From the NCBI GenBank assembly GCA_017526745.1, contig JAFXQX010000002.1:1-32617 (forward strand): DNA of 32,617 bases, in the 5' to 3' direction. A program made the position numbers and the translations under genes. The DNA comes from Lachnospiraceae bacterium. GTDB taxonomy: Bacteria > Bacillota > Clostridia > Lachnospirales > Lachnospiraceae. Under the pieces are notes generated by a model, which made no database searches, was not told where the DNA came from, and was given only the letters and a program-made list of their open reading frames with translations. This document shows positions 15,173 through 22,339 of this stretch, piece by piece (the stretch's first letter is position 1; each line of letters starts with the position of its first letter).

Positions 15173-15832
15173 TCATCCCCTGGAGCCGAAATCTTCCCTT
15201 ACTTCCTCATCCCAGCCGCAAAGCGCCTCATCCATGCGGGCCGCAGATGCCTTCCTGACTCTTGACACGGCTTTGCTTAATGCCGAATAGTTTACCGCCG
15301 TTCCGACTGCGTCGCAGCAGTAATTTGCCGCCCTGTCGGCCCTGATCCCGATATCGGCCGCCGCACTTATCGCATCCATGTTGGCACCGAGAAACAGGAA
15401 TTCCCAACCCTTCTTCTCCTGCTTTTTCTCGACCATCTTTTTGATCTTCTCATATGTAAAATCATGGGATGAGTTCTCCTGGCCGTCCGTCGTGATCACA
15501 AACACCGTTTTTGCGGGCCGCTCATCCTCGGGAAGCGCCTTGTGCACCTTATTGATGTGCCTGATAGTGTTGCCGAGCGCATCAAGCAGCGCCGTGCATC
15601 CTCCGACCTGATAATCACCGGCCGTCAGGTTTGCGATCTTGTCAAGCTTTGCGCGGTCGTGAATGATCTGCATCCTGTCATCGAACAGCACCGTCGAGAT
15701 CACGACATCGCCGTCCTCTTCGCGTTGCTTATCGAGCATCGAGTTGAACCCGCCGATGGTGTCCTTCTCCAGTCCGCTCATGGATCCGCTCTTGTCGAGT
15801 ACAAATACGAGTTCCGTTAAGTTTTCTCTCAT
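15173..15832 (-). CDS. VWA-domain (von Willebrand factor A) protein
   Basis: 219-aa cytoplasmic protein. Complete MIDAS metal site: DKSGSMSG (D13, S15, S17), GGCTALLDALG (Thr near 80) and TTDGQENSSHDFTY (Asp near 115). There is no signal peptide or membrane segment. VWA proteins of this stand-alone type usually work as adaptors for MoxR ATPases or regulators; neither is seen nearby. AGGAGG lies 8 nt upstream of the ATG. The HTH gene sits 97 nt upstream in the same direction with a palindrome between them, so the two form a likely module. Confidence 0.88.
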   Translation of the reverse strand: MRENLTELVFVLDKSGSMSGLEKDTIGGFNSMLDKQREEDGDVVISTVLFDDRMQIIHDRAKLDKIANLTAGDYQVGGCTALLDALGNTIRHINKVHKALPEDERPAKTVFVITTDGQENSSHDFTYEKIKKMVEKKQEKKGWEFLFLGANMDAISAAADIGIRADRAANYCCDAVGTAVNYSALSKAVSRVRKASAARMDEALCGWDEEVREDFGSRG

Positions 15833-15906
15833 GATGATTACCTCCTGTAAAGTGGCTGTTTACTGTTTCTGAGGCAATCATACCGTCATTCGGTCATAGG
15901 AAGGTC

Positions 15907-15924
15907 ACTTGTCAGGCGACAAGT
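15907..15924. promoter_or_regulatory. Perfect 7-bp inverted repeat, candidate operator
   Basis: ACTTGTC and GACAAGT are separated by 4 nt in the gap between the HTH gene and the VWA gene. No U-run follows it on the minus strand, so it is not a terminator. It could be a binding site for the adjacent HTH protein (inference). Confidence 0.4.
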
Positions 15925-15929
15925 AAAAA

Positions 15930-16769
15930 TCACACGGCCTGCGATCCCAAAAGCTGCTCACCGTGTTCGAAAAGCGCCATGTTTATCTCATAAATGTCAT
16001 ATGCGCCATGCTCAATAAAATACTGCACGATGACATCCTGTTTGCTGCACGGCGAGAGCGCAAATCCCGCTCTCGATAACAGGTCCTTTGTATCATCAAG
16101 TCCGAGCCGGAGCGCCACTGCAAGCGCAAGCGCCGTCCCCTTGCTCGGGTTCTTCGTGGTACCGCACTTCAGCTTGGAAAACGCCTTCCGGTCAAGGTTG
16201 GCTCTCTTCTGAACCTCTACATCCGTCATGCCCTTTTCATCGGCAAACGAAAAGACAAGCTCCATGAACGTCTTGTCAAGATTGTTTACAACATCGTCAA
16301 GACTGCGGGCTTCTGCAAACGAAATTGAGCACTCTTCCATAACCTCATCAGGCATAAAGGTTTCTGCCCGGGCGGCCGTACTCTTCTTCCTCGACATAGC
16401 CTTGAGCCCACCCACCGGCCTTGCCAGGGCCTGATCACAGATCGCGCTTCCGAAAAAGTGATTCTCTTTCTCTTTGACTTCTTCTACATAATTATTGCTG
16501 ATATACTCATCGATATCATTGCAACGATCCTGCGAAGGCGCTGACTGATCATCAGGCATGACGAGATATACCGTCATGTCATGATCTGTAAGAAACGTCT
16601 CAGTCTCCGAAAGAGCAAGGCTAAAAGGCGCCACGAGCGGCACCCTGAGGCTTTCGGCGTCCTCTCCGGCCGCCTTCATAAAGGCGCTTTTGTACCAGTC
16701 CCTTACAGACTCTTCATCAGAGCCAACCGGCAATTTCTGGATCTTATCCCTAATTATCTGAAATGGCAT
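15930..16769 (-). CDS. HTH-containing protein paired with the VWA gene
   Basis: 279 aa starting MPFQII (AAAGGG 8 nt upstream; a GTG three codons earlier is less well spaced). The N-terminal half has short segments reminiscent of an uncharacterised sensor (LVAPFSLALSETETFLTDHDMTV is split across about residues 45-67). The C-terminal third is an XRE-like helix-turn-helix: TDVEVQKRANLDRKAFSKL, then ALALAVALRLGLDDTKDLLSRAG, followed by a conserved tail SKQDVIVQYFIEHGAYDIYE. I recall the same C-terminal block beside VWA or nucleotide-processing genes in other Firmicutes. Transcription regulation of the VWA gene is inference. Confidence 0.75.
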   Translation of the reverse strand: MPFQIIRDKIQKLPVGSDEESVRDWYKSAFMKAAGEDAESLRVPLVAPFSLALSETETFLTDHDMTVYLVMPDDQSAPSQDRCNDIDEYISNNYVEEVKEKENHFFGSAICDQALARPVGGLKAMSRKKSTAARAETFMPDEVMEECSISFAEARSLDDVVNNLDKTFMELVFSFADEKGMTDVEVQKRANLDRKAFSKLKCGTTKNPSKGTALALAVALRLGLDDTKDLLSRAGFALSPCSKQDVIVQYFIEHGAYDIYEINMALFEHGEQLLGSQAV

Positions 16770-16792
16770 AACGCTCACCCTTTCTTAAAATA

Positions 16793-16855
16793 TGAGACAG
16801 GGGGACGGAGGTATTGTCTCATGTCATGAGACAATACCTCCGTCCCCCTGTCTCA
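16793..16855. repeat. REP-like perfect inverted pair, 5-nt linker
   Basis: Copies 16793-16821 and 16827-16855, linker TGTCA. The two arms are exact reverse complements over 29 nt, giving a 63-nt perfect hairpin unit in the gap between the zinc-ribbon gene end and the HTH gene start. Confidence 0.95.
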
Positions 16856-16869
16856 CTTCGTCCCTTTGG

Positions 16870-18027
16870 TTACTTGAATATTTTATAAACATCCGATGCT
16901 AAATGCGCAGTATTCACCAACGCATTTGCTGTGGATATTTTATTACCGCGTTTTTGGGCTTTAAGATTTTGTCTGGAGGTTTCTAGATTCTGTTTCGAAA
17001 CCTCCAGGTGCTGACGCTGCAGTTCATTGCTTTCTTTCTGCAGTTCAACATTCTGTCGTTCAAACTCCTCCATCTTACGTCTGTGATTACGCTCATCAAT
17101 AATAGAAAGAGCCTGGCGCATATTATCTGCTCTGTTGGTTGTAAAGATCTTATCAAGTTCCGTAAAAGTGTCTTCATCATAATAGTCTTCAGGTAGTTCC
17201 GGAAGAATCTCCGCTATACTCTCATAGCTCTTTTCAGTTTTTCTGATAATAGCATCAATCTCCTGCTCACTCGAAGCGATCGAACTTGCTTTCTCCACTT
17301 TTTCAACTTTAATCTTTACGATATAGGTTCGGACAAGAAACACTCCGACTCCAAGAAATACCAATCCCAATAATACGGGCAAAAGGGATAAGGACAGGAT
17401 CATCATCAAACCAAATCCGCCTAAAATAGCACCCCCTATCATAAAACCATTAGATTTATAAGAACTTGCCTTATATTTCTTTAACGCCTGCTGCTTCTGA
17501 ACAACCTGCTCATCATATTTATGATACTGATTGAGAAAATCGTGAGCTTTTCTGACCCTGTCCCGAAGTGATGCATCTCTGTCTTTGATCTTATCAACAA
17601 TGGCATCCATATCCTCAGAATCAAGTTTAATATTGTTATTTACAATATTAATTGCCTTCTCGACAATAAAGGGGGTACCACAGTGTTCACACACGGCGGC
17701 ATCCTTCGTCTTATCCACCTTTAGCTTCCCACCACACTGGGGACAAATCCCCGGAACCAGGCTTGCTCCTGTTCCAGATCCGTTGGATCTTTGGGCATTT
17801 GTAACTGAAGGAATAGACGGCTCAGGCTGTTTCATTACGTTCTTAATAGACTGTACTTCTTTCGAAACCGCAGCCTCAATGCAATCAAGCATCTGGTTGT
17901 TGTCCATAGAATTCCAAACTGAAATATCCACGCCAAGGTTCAGAAATTTTCCACCACACTTTGTACAGACAGGATTGCCGCTATACTCATCTATATTGTT
18001 ACATTTCGAACAAAATCCTACTTCCAT
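16870..18027 (-). CDS. Zinc-ribbon membrane protein with C-terminal coiled coil
   Basis: 385 aa. Two zinc ribbons: C6-C9-C21-C24 (FCSKC ... VCTKCGG) and a TFIIB-type one near 95-120 (CPQCGGKL ... CEHCGTPF). A charged helical region follows, then two transmembrane helices about 205-245, and a long Gln/Glu/Arg-rich coiled coil near 310-365 (repeated ESNELQRQHLEVSKQN and similar). AAGGACGG lies 7 nt before the ATG. It is 27 nt downstream of the SH3 gene and probably cotranscribed. The pair looks more AT-rich than the left neighbours. No specific function recognised. Confidence 0.8.
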   Translation of the reverse strand: MEVGFCSKCNNIDEYSGNPVCTKCGGKFLNLGVDISVWNSMDNNQMLDCIEAAVSKEVQSIKNVMKQPEPSIPSVTNAQRSNGSGTGASLVPGICPQCGGKLKVDKTKDAAVCEHCGTPFIVEKAINIVNNNIKLDSEDMDAIVDKIKDRDASLRDRVRKAHDFLNQYHKYDEQVVQKQQALKKYKASSYKSNGFMIGGAILGGFGLMMILSLSLLPVLLGLVFLGVGVFLVRTYIVKIKVEKVEKASSIASSEQEIDAIIRKTEKSYESIAEILPELPEDYYDEDTFTELDKIFTTNRADNMRQALSIIDERNHRRKMEEFERQNVELQKESNELQRQHLEVSKQNLETSRQNLKAQKRGNKISTANALVNTAHLASDVYKIFK

Positions 18028-18054
18028 GTTTAATCCGTCCTTATAAACTTATGA

Positions 18055-18642
18055 TCAATAGCACTTCTTGCAAGGCTCATAGCCTGCATTTATTGCATCG
18101 CTTTCAGACATGGATGACGGAGATCTCATATTGCTGCAATTGGGATTGCGATGATACTTACTTCCCGTACGTGGAATCCAAACCGTCCCGCCGGAAGATA
18201 CAGGCTGAGATTTGGTTACAGCAGGCGCTGTTGCTGCCACCGGTACTGATGATGCTGCCACTGCTGAAGTTGTTGCTGTCGGTAAAGCAAAATCAAGCCC
18301 CGTTGTTTCCGTAGCTGTCGGAAGTGAAACGCTTGCAAAGCCCATTGTATATGGGGTCAGAAATTCAGATTTAATATATGCCTTTTTTCCCGCATAGTCT
18401 ATGCAGCTCCAGCCATCTGCTCTTTCCTCGTTTCTGTTAAGCATAGTTCCTTTTGATACTTTGCCATAAGACTTACTTGTGGTAGTTGCCTGTGAACGAA
18501 CATTAACATCCGTAGCATTTACCATGACAATATCCGGTGCAGCCTTAACTTCCACAGTATTTACCGCACCTATTGCAACACTTATAATAAATCCTGCAAG
18601 TAAGCTTACAATGTACTTTACTAACGTTACTTTTCTACTCAT
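18055..18642 (-). CDS. Secreted SH3b protein with a C-terminal cysteine-rich module
   Basis: 195 aa. Signal peptide to about residue 35 (VEVKA-APD), a bacterial SH3 domain (about 38-97: ATDVNVRSQATTTSKSYGKV ... ADGWSCIDYAGKKAYIKSEFL), a Ala/Thr/Val-rich linker, and a C-terminal 45-aa module VWIPRTGSKYHRNPNCSNM ... GYEPCKKCY. The H-x-x-x-C ... C-x-x-C spacing of that module resembles an Ada-type zinc-binding fold that I have seen on other secreted SH3b proteins. Cell-wall binding is the usual SH3b role. AGGAG lies 11 nt upstream of the ATG; promoter and leader hairpin are listed below. Confidence 0.83.
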   Translation of the reverse strand: MSRKVTLVKYIVSLLAGFIISVAIGAVNTVEVKAAPDIVMVNATDVNVRSQATTTSKSYGKVSKGTMLNRNEERADGWSCIDYAGKKAYIKSEFLTPYTMGFASVSLPTATETTGLDFALPTATTSAVAASSVPVAATAPAVTKSQPVSSGGTVWIPRTGSKYHRNPNCSNMRSPSSMSESDAINAGYEPCKKCY

Positions 18643-18672
18643 TTTTCATTTCTCTCCTAAGACTAATAATAA

Positions 18673-18705
18673 AGATCGCATCAACACACCCGTGTAATGC
18701 GATCT
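18673..18705 (-). promoter_or_regulatory. Leader hairpin upstream of the SH3b gene
   Basis: AGATCGCAT and ATGCGATCT form a perfect 9-bp stem around a 15-nt loop in the 5' leader. On the minus strand it is followed by TTTATTATTA, a weak U-rich tract, so it might attenuate or protect the transcript. Confidence 0.5.
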
Positions 18706-18738
18706 CTCCTTACGCAGCCCCTTTTCTCCCTTATTGTG

Positions 18739-18744
18739 ATTATA
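18739..18744 (-). promoter_or_regulatory. Probable -10 element for the SH3b operon
   Basis: TATAAT on the minus strand, 34 nt upstream of the leader hairpin. The -35 region (TAGTTT at the proper distance) is poor, so a positively controlled or weak promoter is possible. Confidence 0.45.
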
Positions 18745-18805
18745 CATGATATCGACAAAAAAAACTATTGGTCAGAAGTTATTGTAACAATAGAATCTCA
18801 ATTTT

Positions 18806-18834
18806 TGAGACTCGGGGACGGAGGTGTTGTCTCA
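18806..18834 (+). repeat. REP-like 29-nt repeat, single copy
   Basis: Full G-rich copy between the divergent SH3b and tRNA promoters, 7 nt before the tRNA -35 element. Confidence 0.92.
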
Positions 18835-18841
18835 TTTTTGG

Positions 18842-18870
18842 TTCTCCTACTTTACTCTTCATGATATAAT
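18842..18870 (+). promoter_or_regulatory. tRNA-Ala promoter
   Basis: TTCTCC (18842-18847), a 17-nt spacer and TATAAT (18865-18870) with an extended -10 TG at 18862-18863. Expected transcription start is near 18877, 37 nt before the mature tRNA. Confidence 0.65.
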
Positions 18871-18913
18871 ACTATCATCCATCCGTCCACAGATATGCGA
18901 ACGGATCATGTCA

Positions 18914-18986
18914 GGGCCATTGGCGCAGCTGGGAGCGCGCTTCGTTCGCAACGAAGAGGTCGTCGGTTCGAATCCGATATGGTCCA
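18914..18986 (+). tRNA. tRNA-Ala (anticodon CGC)
   Basis: 73-nt cloverleaf: acceptor GGGCCAT with ATGGTCC (one G-U), D arm GCGC/GCGC, anticodon stem CTTCG/CGAAG with loop TTCGCAA giving anticodon CGC (reads GCG), T arm GTCGG-TTCGAAT-CCGAT, discriminator A. CCA is not encoded. Plus-strand repeats start 10 nt downstream. Confidence 0.93.
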
Positions 18987-18996
18987 TAAAAAATCA

Positions 18997-19077
18997 TGAG
19001 ACAGGGGGACAAACTGAGACAGGGGGACGGAGGTATTGTCTCAACCATTGAGACAATACCTCCGTCCCCCTGTCTCA
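18997..19077. repeat. REP-like perfect inverted pair plus a 5' fragment
   Basis: 18997-19010 is the first 14 nt of a copy (TGAGACAGGGGGAC) broken off, followed by AAAC. Copies 19015-19043 and 19049-19077 are exact reverse complements with a 5-nt linker ACCAT. A stray GTCTCA end follows at about 19080. Confidence 0.92.
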
Positions 19078-19104
19078 CCAGTCTCACCCAAGGAGGGCCA
19101 TGGC

Positions 19105-20088
19105 ATGTATACTGCTTCCGCGAACAGATATGAAACGATGAAATACAACCGCTGCGGCAACAGCGGGCTGATGCTTCCCGCGCTGTCACTCGGCCTGTGG
19201 CATAATTTCGGCGACACCGGCGATCCGGCAAATATGGAACAGATGATCTTTACCGCATTTGACAAAGGCATCACCCACTTCGACCTGGGCAACAACTACG
19301 GCCCCGCACCCGGAAGCGCCGAGCGCAATTTCGGCCGGATCCTCAAAGACCACTTTGCCTCGCACCGCGACGAGATGATCATCTCAACAAAAGCCGGCTA
19401 CGACATGTGGGAGGGCCCCTACGGCAACTGGGGCAGCAGGAAATACCTGATCGCCAGCCTCGACCAGTCGCTGCTTCGGCTCGGCCTTGACTATGTCGAC
19501 ATCTTCTACCATCACCGCATGGACCCCGAGACCCCTCTCGAGGAGACCATGGGCGCGCTTTCGCAGATCGTAAGCAGCGGCAAAGCCCTGTACGTGGGCC
19601 TGTCAAACTACGATGGCCCGACCCTGTCCCGCGCATCCGCGATCCTGGATGACCTGAAAGTCCCTTTCATCATCAATCAGAACTGCTACAACATCCTCGA
19701 CCGCACGGTCGAAAACAACGGCCTTAAGGAGACGTCCGCAAAGCTCGGCAAGGGCATCATCTGCTTCTCTCCTATGGCCCAGGGCCTGCTTTCCGGCAAG
19801 TATCAGAACGGCATTCCCGATGACAGCAGGATCCGGACCGACGGACGCTTCCTGAACGAGTCGCGCCTTACCGAATCAACAATGGCGAAAATCACGGCGC
19901 TCTCCCTTATCGCCAAAAAGCGGGGACAGCTCCTTCCCGAGATGGCCCTTGCCTGGCTGCTAAGGCAGCGCGAGATCACTTCCGTCCTTATCGGTGCGTC
20001 AAAGCCGGAACAGATAACAGCCAACATCAAAGCACTTGATAATACGGACTTTACCGACGAAGAACTTCAAGAGATAGACAGCATCTAA
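19105..20088 (+). CDS. Aldo/keto reductase (GpR/YghZ type)
   Basis: 327-aa NADPH-dependent reductase of the L-glyceraldehyde-3-phosphate reductase group. Catalytic tetrad: Asp in THFDLGNNYG (D and Y, near 52-57), Lys in ISTKAGYD (near 94) and His in IFYHHRMDPETP (near 133). VLIGASKPEQI near the C-terminus is the NADPH phosphate site. Start at MYTASAN (19105), AAGGAGG 8 nt upstream; the ORF upstream of it runs through repeats. First gene of a plus-strand operon with the HD-GYP and transporter genes (34 and 33 nt gaps). Confidence 0.9.
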   Translation: MYTASANRYETMKYNRCGNSGLMLPALSLGLWHNFGDTGDPANMEQMIFTAFDKGITHFDLGNNYGPAPGSAERNFGRILKDHFASHRDEMIISTKAGYDMWEGPYGNWGSRKYLIASLDQSLLRLGLDYVDIFYHHRMDPETPLEETMGALSQIVSSGKALYVGLSNYDGPTLSRASAILDDLKVPFIINQNCYNILDRTVENNGLKETSAKLGKGIICFSPMAQGLLSGKYQNGIPDDSRIRTDGRFLNESRLTESTMAKITALSLIAKKRGQLLPEMALAWLLRQREITSVLIGASKPEQITANIKALDNTDFTDEELQEIDSI

Positions 20089-20122
20089 ACCCTCCGCCAA
20101 GACAACCACACGAAAGGCCGCC

Positions 20123-22306
20123 ATGTTTCTTAAAAAAGTCAAGGAAACCGGAGTCGCAACCCACATCATCAAAGCGATCCTCATCATATTGTTTGCGGTA
20201 AACCTGATCGTTATGGTTTTTGCCGCCACCGACCGCGACAACATTGACGAAGCCCCCATGGGTTCATTCGGGGTCAAGGATTTCAACACCGGATGGACGC
20301 TGATGCATAACGGCGAAAAGGAAGCCGTCACTCTTCCCTTTTACGCAGACAGCGCTCCCGGAGATGAGCTGATCATATCAAACACCCTTCCCATGAACCT
20401 AAGCAACGGGATGACCCTGATGATCAGGGCTTCGATGGAAGATGTCGTTGTATATGTCGATGGCAGGAAGCGCACCGAATACTCCACGAATTCGGTCCGC
20501 GACATGAGCTTTTACATTCCAAGCGCTTACGTGGTCACCGAGCTTGACGAGCATGACTGCGGAAAGCCGATCGCAATACACTTTACGGTAAAATCACGTG
20601 GCAGCATCAATCCCATCACCATAGCGCACGGCAACAACGGCTGGTACAAGGTCATAAAGAGCTCTCTTGCGGTCAACGTCATCGCACTCATGGTATTTGT
20701 ATGCGGAGTATTGATAACGCTCGCGGCCCTCATTCTCGGCAAGCGCTACAAAACCGATTCCGCCGGATGCCTGGGCCTTCTGGTAATGGATGTTACCATG
20801 TGGATGTTTTCCGAATCGGCCCTCAGGCAGTTCATCTTTACGAGGCCCTCACTCACACGCATCTTCTCATATCTGACACTTGAGCTGATCGCGGCACTTG
20901 CATGCATGTATTTTGACGAGGTACAGCACAGGGTTTACCACAAACGATACCTTGTCGGCGAGGCAGCATCGGCACTGCTTGTAACGGTCAATATAATCCT
21001 GTGGGCAACGGGAGTGTGCGAACTCTACGAGTCCCTGCCCGCGTCCCACGCAATGGCCGCCGCAGTCTCTGTCATGATCATCATCAATATAATACAGGAC
21101 ATAAAGAGCGGGAGGATAAGATCATACCGGATCAACATGATCGGTGCGCTCGTGTTCATAGCGCTCTCGCTCATCGAACTTGCAAGGTTCTATTTTGCCG
21201 AGTTCGTCATCTTCGGCAGCTACATGTGCATCGGTCTTATAGGCCTGATGATAGCGACCGTCATGCAGACCATATACGATATCCTTGCCGAATTCCGAGC
21301 GCACGAAGGACAGCGCACCGCGATGATGAACAAGACGATAGAAACGATAGCCGGCGCCATAGATGCCAGGGATGAGTACACCGGCGGCCACTCGGAGCGG
21401 GTCGGTATGTACGCACATCTTTTGGCCAAAGAGATCGCAAACGAGTATGACCTGTCCGAGGAGGACATCATACGCATACACTACATAGGGCTTGTTCACG
21501 ACATCGGCAAGATCGGTGTTGCCGACAACATCCTCAACAAGGCCGGCAAGCTTTCCAATGAGGAATACAGCCTTATGAAGCGTCATACGGAGATCGGTTA
21601 CGAGCTTATGAGCTCGATGGGTGGGGAAATAGAAGGCGTCCTTGACGGGATCAGGTTCCATCACGAAAGATACGACGGTAAAGGTTACCCGGACGGTCTG
21701 ACCGGCGAAGATATCCCGCTTGTTGCCAGGATCCTGTGCATCGCCGACAGTTACGATGCCATGACATCGAACCGCGTGTACAGGAAGAGGCTGACCGGCG
21801 AAGAGGTCAGAAGCGAACTGCTGCGCTGTTCCGGTTCCCAGTTCGATCCGAAGCTCGCCAAGGCATTTACCGCGCTCCTTGAACATGGTGACCTTACGGA
21901 AAACACCGTCGAGGGAATGGCCGTCGACTCGCACGGCAACGTCACAGCATCCGCCCGCCTTGAATCAAGGCTTCAGAGCGACCTTCTTTCAGGAGCGAAA
22001 ATCATACACCCGTCGCACATCCGGATGCTGTGCTATATCATCAAGCTGATGGAGAAAAAAGGCATGGCCTACCGCGTGATATTCGCGGGCCCTTCCGATG
22101 AGACGACAGAAGGCACCGAACTTACCTCATACATTAAAAAGCTCTCAAACGCCGTATCATCAAAGCTCGACAACCATGATATATCGGTCCGCTACTCCGA
22201 CAGGCTCAGCATCATCGCCCTGTATGAAAAAGACAGCGCCGCAGCCGACAACATCATAAACAGCCTTAAGGCCGAATTACCCGGCCTTACGGCCGAGCTT
22301 TTTTAA
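20123..22306 (+). CDS. Membrane HD-GYP domain protein, probable c-di-GMP phosphodiesterase
   Basis: 727 aa. TM1 about 13-35, an extracytoplasmic domain 36-180, about seven helices 183-388 (7TM-sensor layout), then an HD-GYP domain (about 398-590) with H459-D460 (LVHDIGKIG) and G521-Y522-P523 (HHERYDGKGYPDGL); both metal and GYP motifs are intact. The last ~100 residues (from LSGAKIIHPS) look like a diverged GGDEF-type or regulatory module (VRYSDRLSIIALYE) without its signature. Predicted to hydrolyse c-di-GMP in response to an external cue. GAAAGG is 5-6 nt before the ATG. Confidence 0.9.
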   Translation: MFLKKVKETGVATHIIKAILIILFAVNLIVMVFAATDRDNIDEAPMGSFGVKDFNTGWTLMHNGEKEAVTLPFYADSAPGDELIISNTLPMNLSNGMTLMIRASMEDVVVYVDGRKRTEYSTNSVRDMSFYIPSAYVVTELDEHDCGKPIAIHFTVKSRGSINPITIAHGNNGWYKVIKSSLAVNVIALMVFVCGVLITLAALILGKRYKTDSAGCLGLLVMDVTMWMFSESALRQFIFTRPSLTRIFSYLTLELIAALACMYFDEVQHRVYHKRYLVGEAASALLVTVNIILWATGVCELYESLPASHAMAAAVSVMIIINIIQDIKSGRIRSYRINMIGALVFIALSLIELARFYFAEFVIFGSYMCIGLIGLMIATVMQTIYDILAEFRAHEGQRTAMMNKTIETIAGAIDARDEYTGGHSERVGMYAHLLAKEIANEYDLSEEDIIRIHYIGLVHDIGKIGVADNILNKAGKLSNEEYSLMKRHTEIGYELMSSMGGEIEGVLDGIRFHHERYDGKGYPDGLTGEDIPLVARILCIADSYDAMTSNRVYRKRLTGEEVRSELLRCSGSQFDPKLAKAFTALLEHGDLTENTVEGMAVDSHGNVTASARLESRLQSDLLSGAKIIHPSHIRMLCYIIKLMEKKGMAYRVIFAGPSDETTEGTELTSYIKKLSNAVSSKLDNHDISVRYSDRLSIIALYEKDSAAADNIINSLKAELPGLTAELF
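22282..22304 (+). terminator. Candidate intrinsic terminator overlapping the end of the HD-GYP gene
   Basis: CGGCC-TTAC-GGCCG (22282-22295) followed closely by six T (22299-22304) lies within the last codons. A competing stem AAGGCC (22268-22273) / GGCCTT (22283-22288) is possible, so it could attenuate transcription into the transporter gene 33 nt downstream. Confidence 0.5.
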
Positions 22307-22339
22307 GGCACGCACAACAATGCTATAAAGGTATCCAAG

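Noticed and set aside
1-16855. G-quadruplex in the repeat core
   Set aside because: Only variants with five G in a row offer four short G-runs, and only two tiers; most copies (TCGGGG type) do not, so structure is not a shared property.
3201-19077. Regularly spaced repeats as a CRISPR array
   Set aside because: Copies are in both orientations, scattered over kilobases, the spacers are 5 nt or irregular, and no cas gene is present.
21122-21934. 270-aa minus-strand ORF inside the HD-GYP gene
   Set aside because: Antisense shadow in a high-GC-third-position gene; the sense frame contains all HD-GYP motifs.
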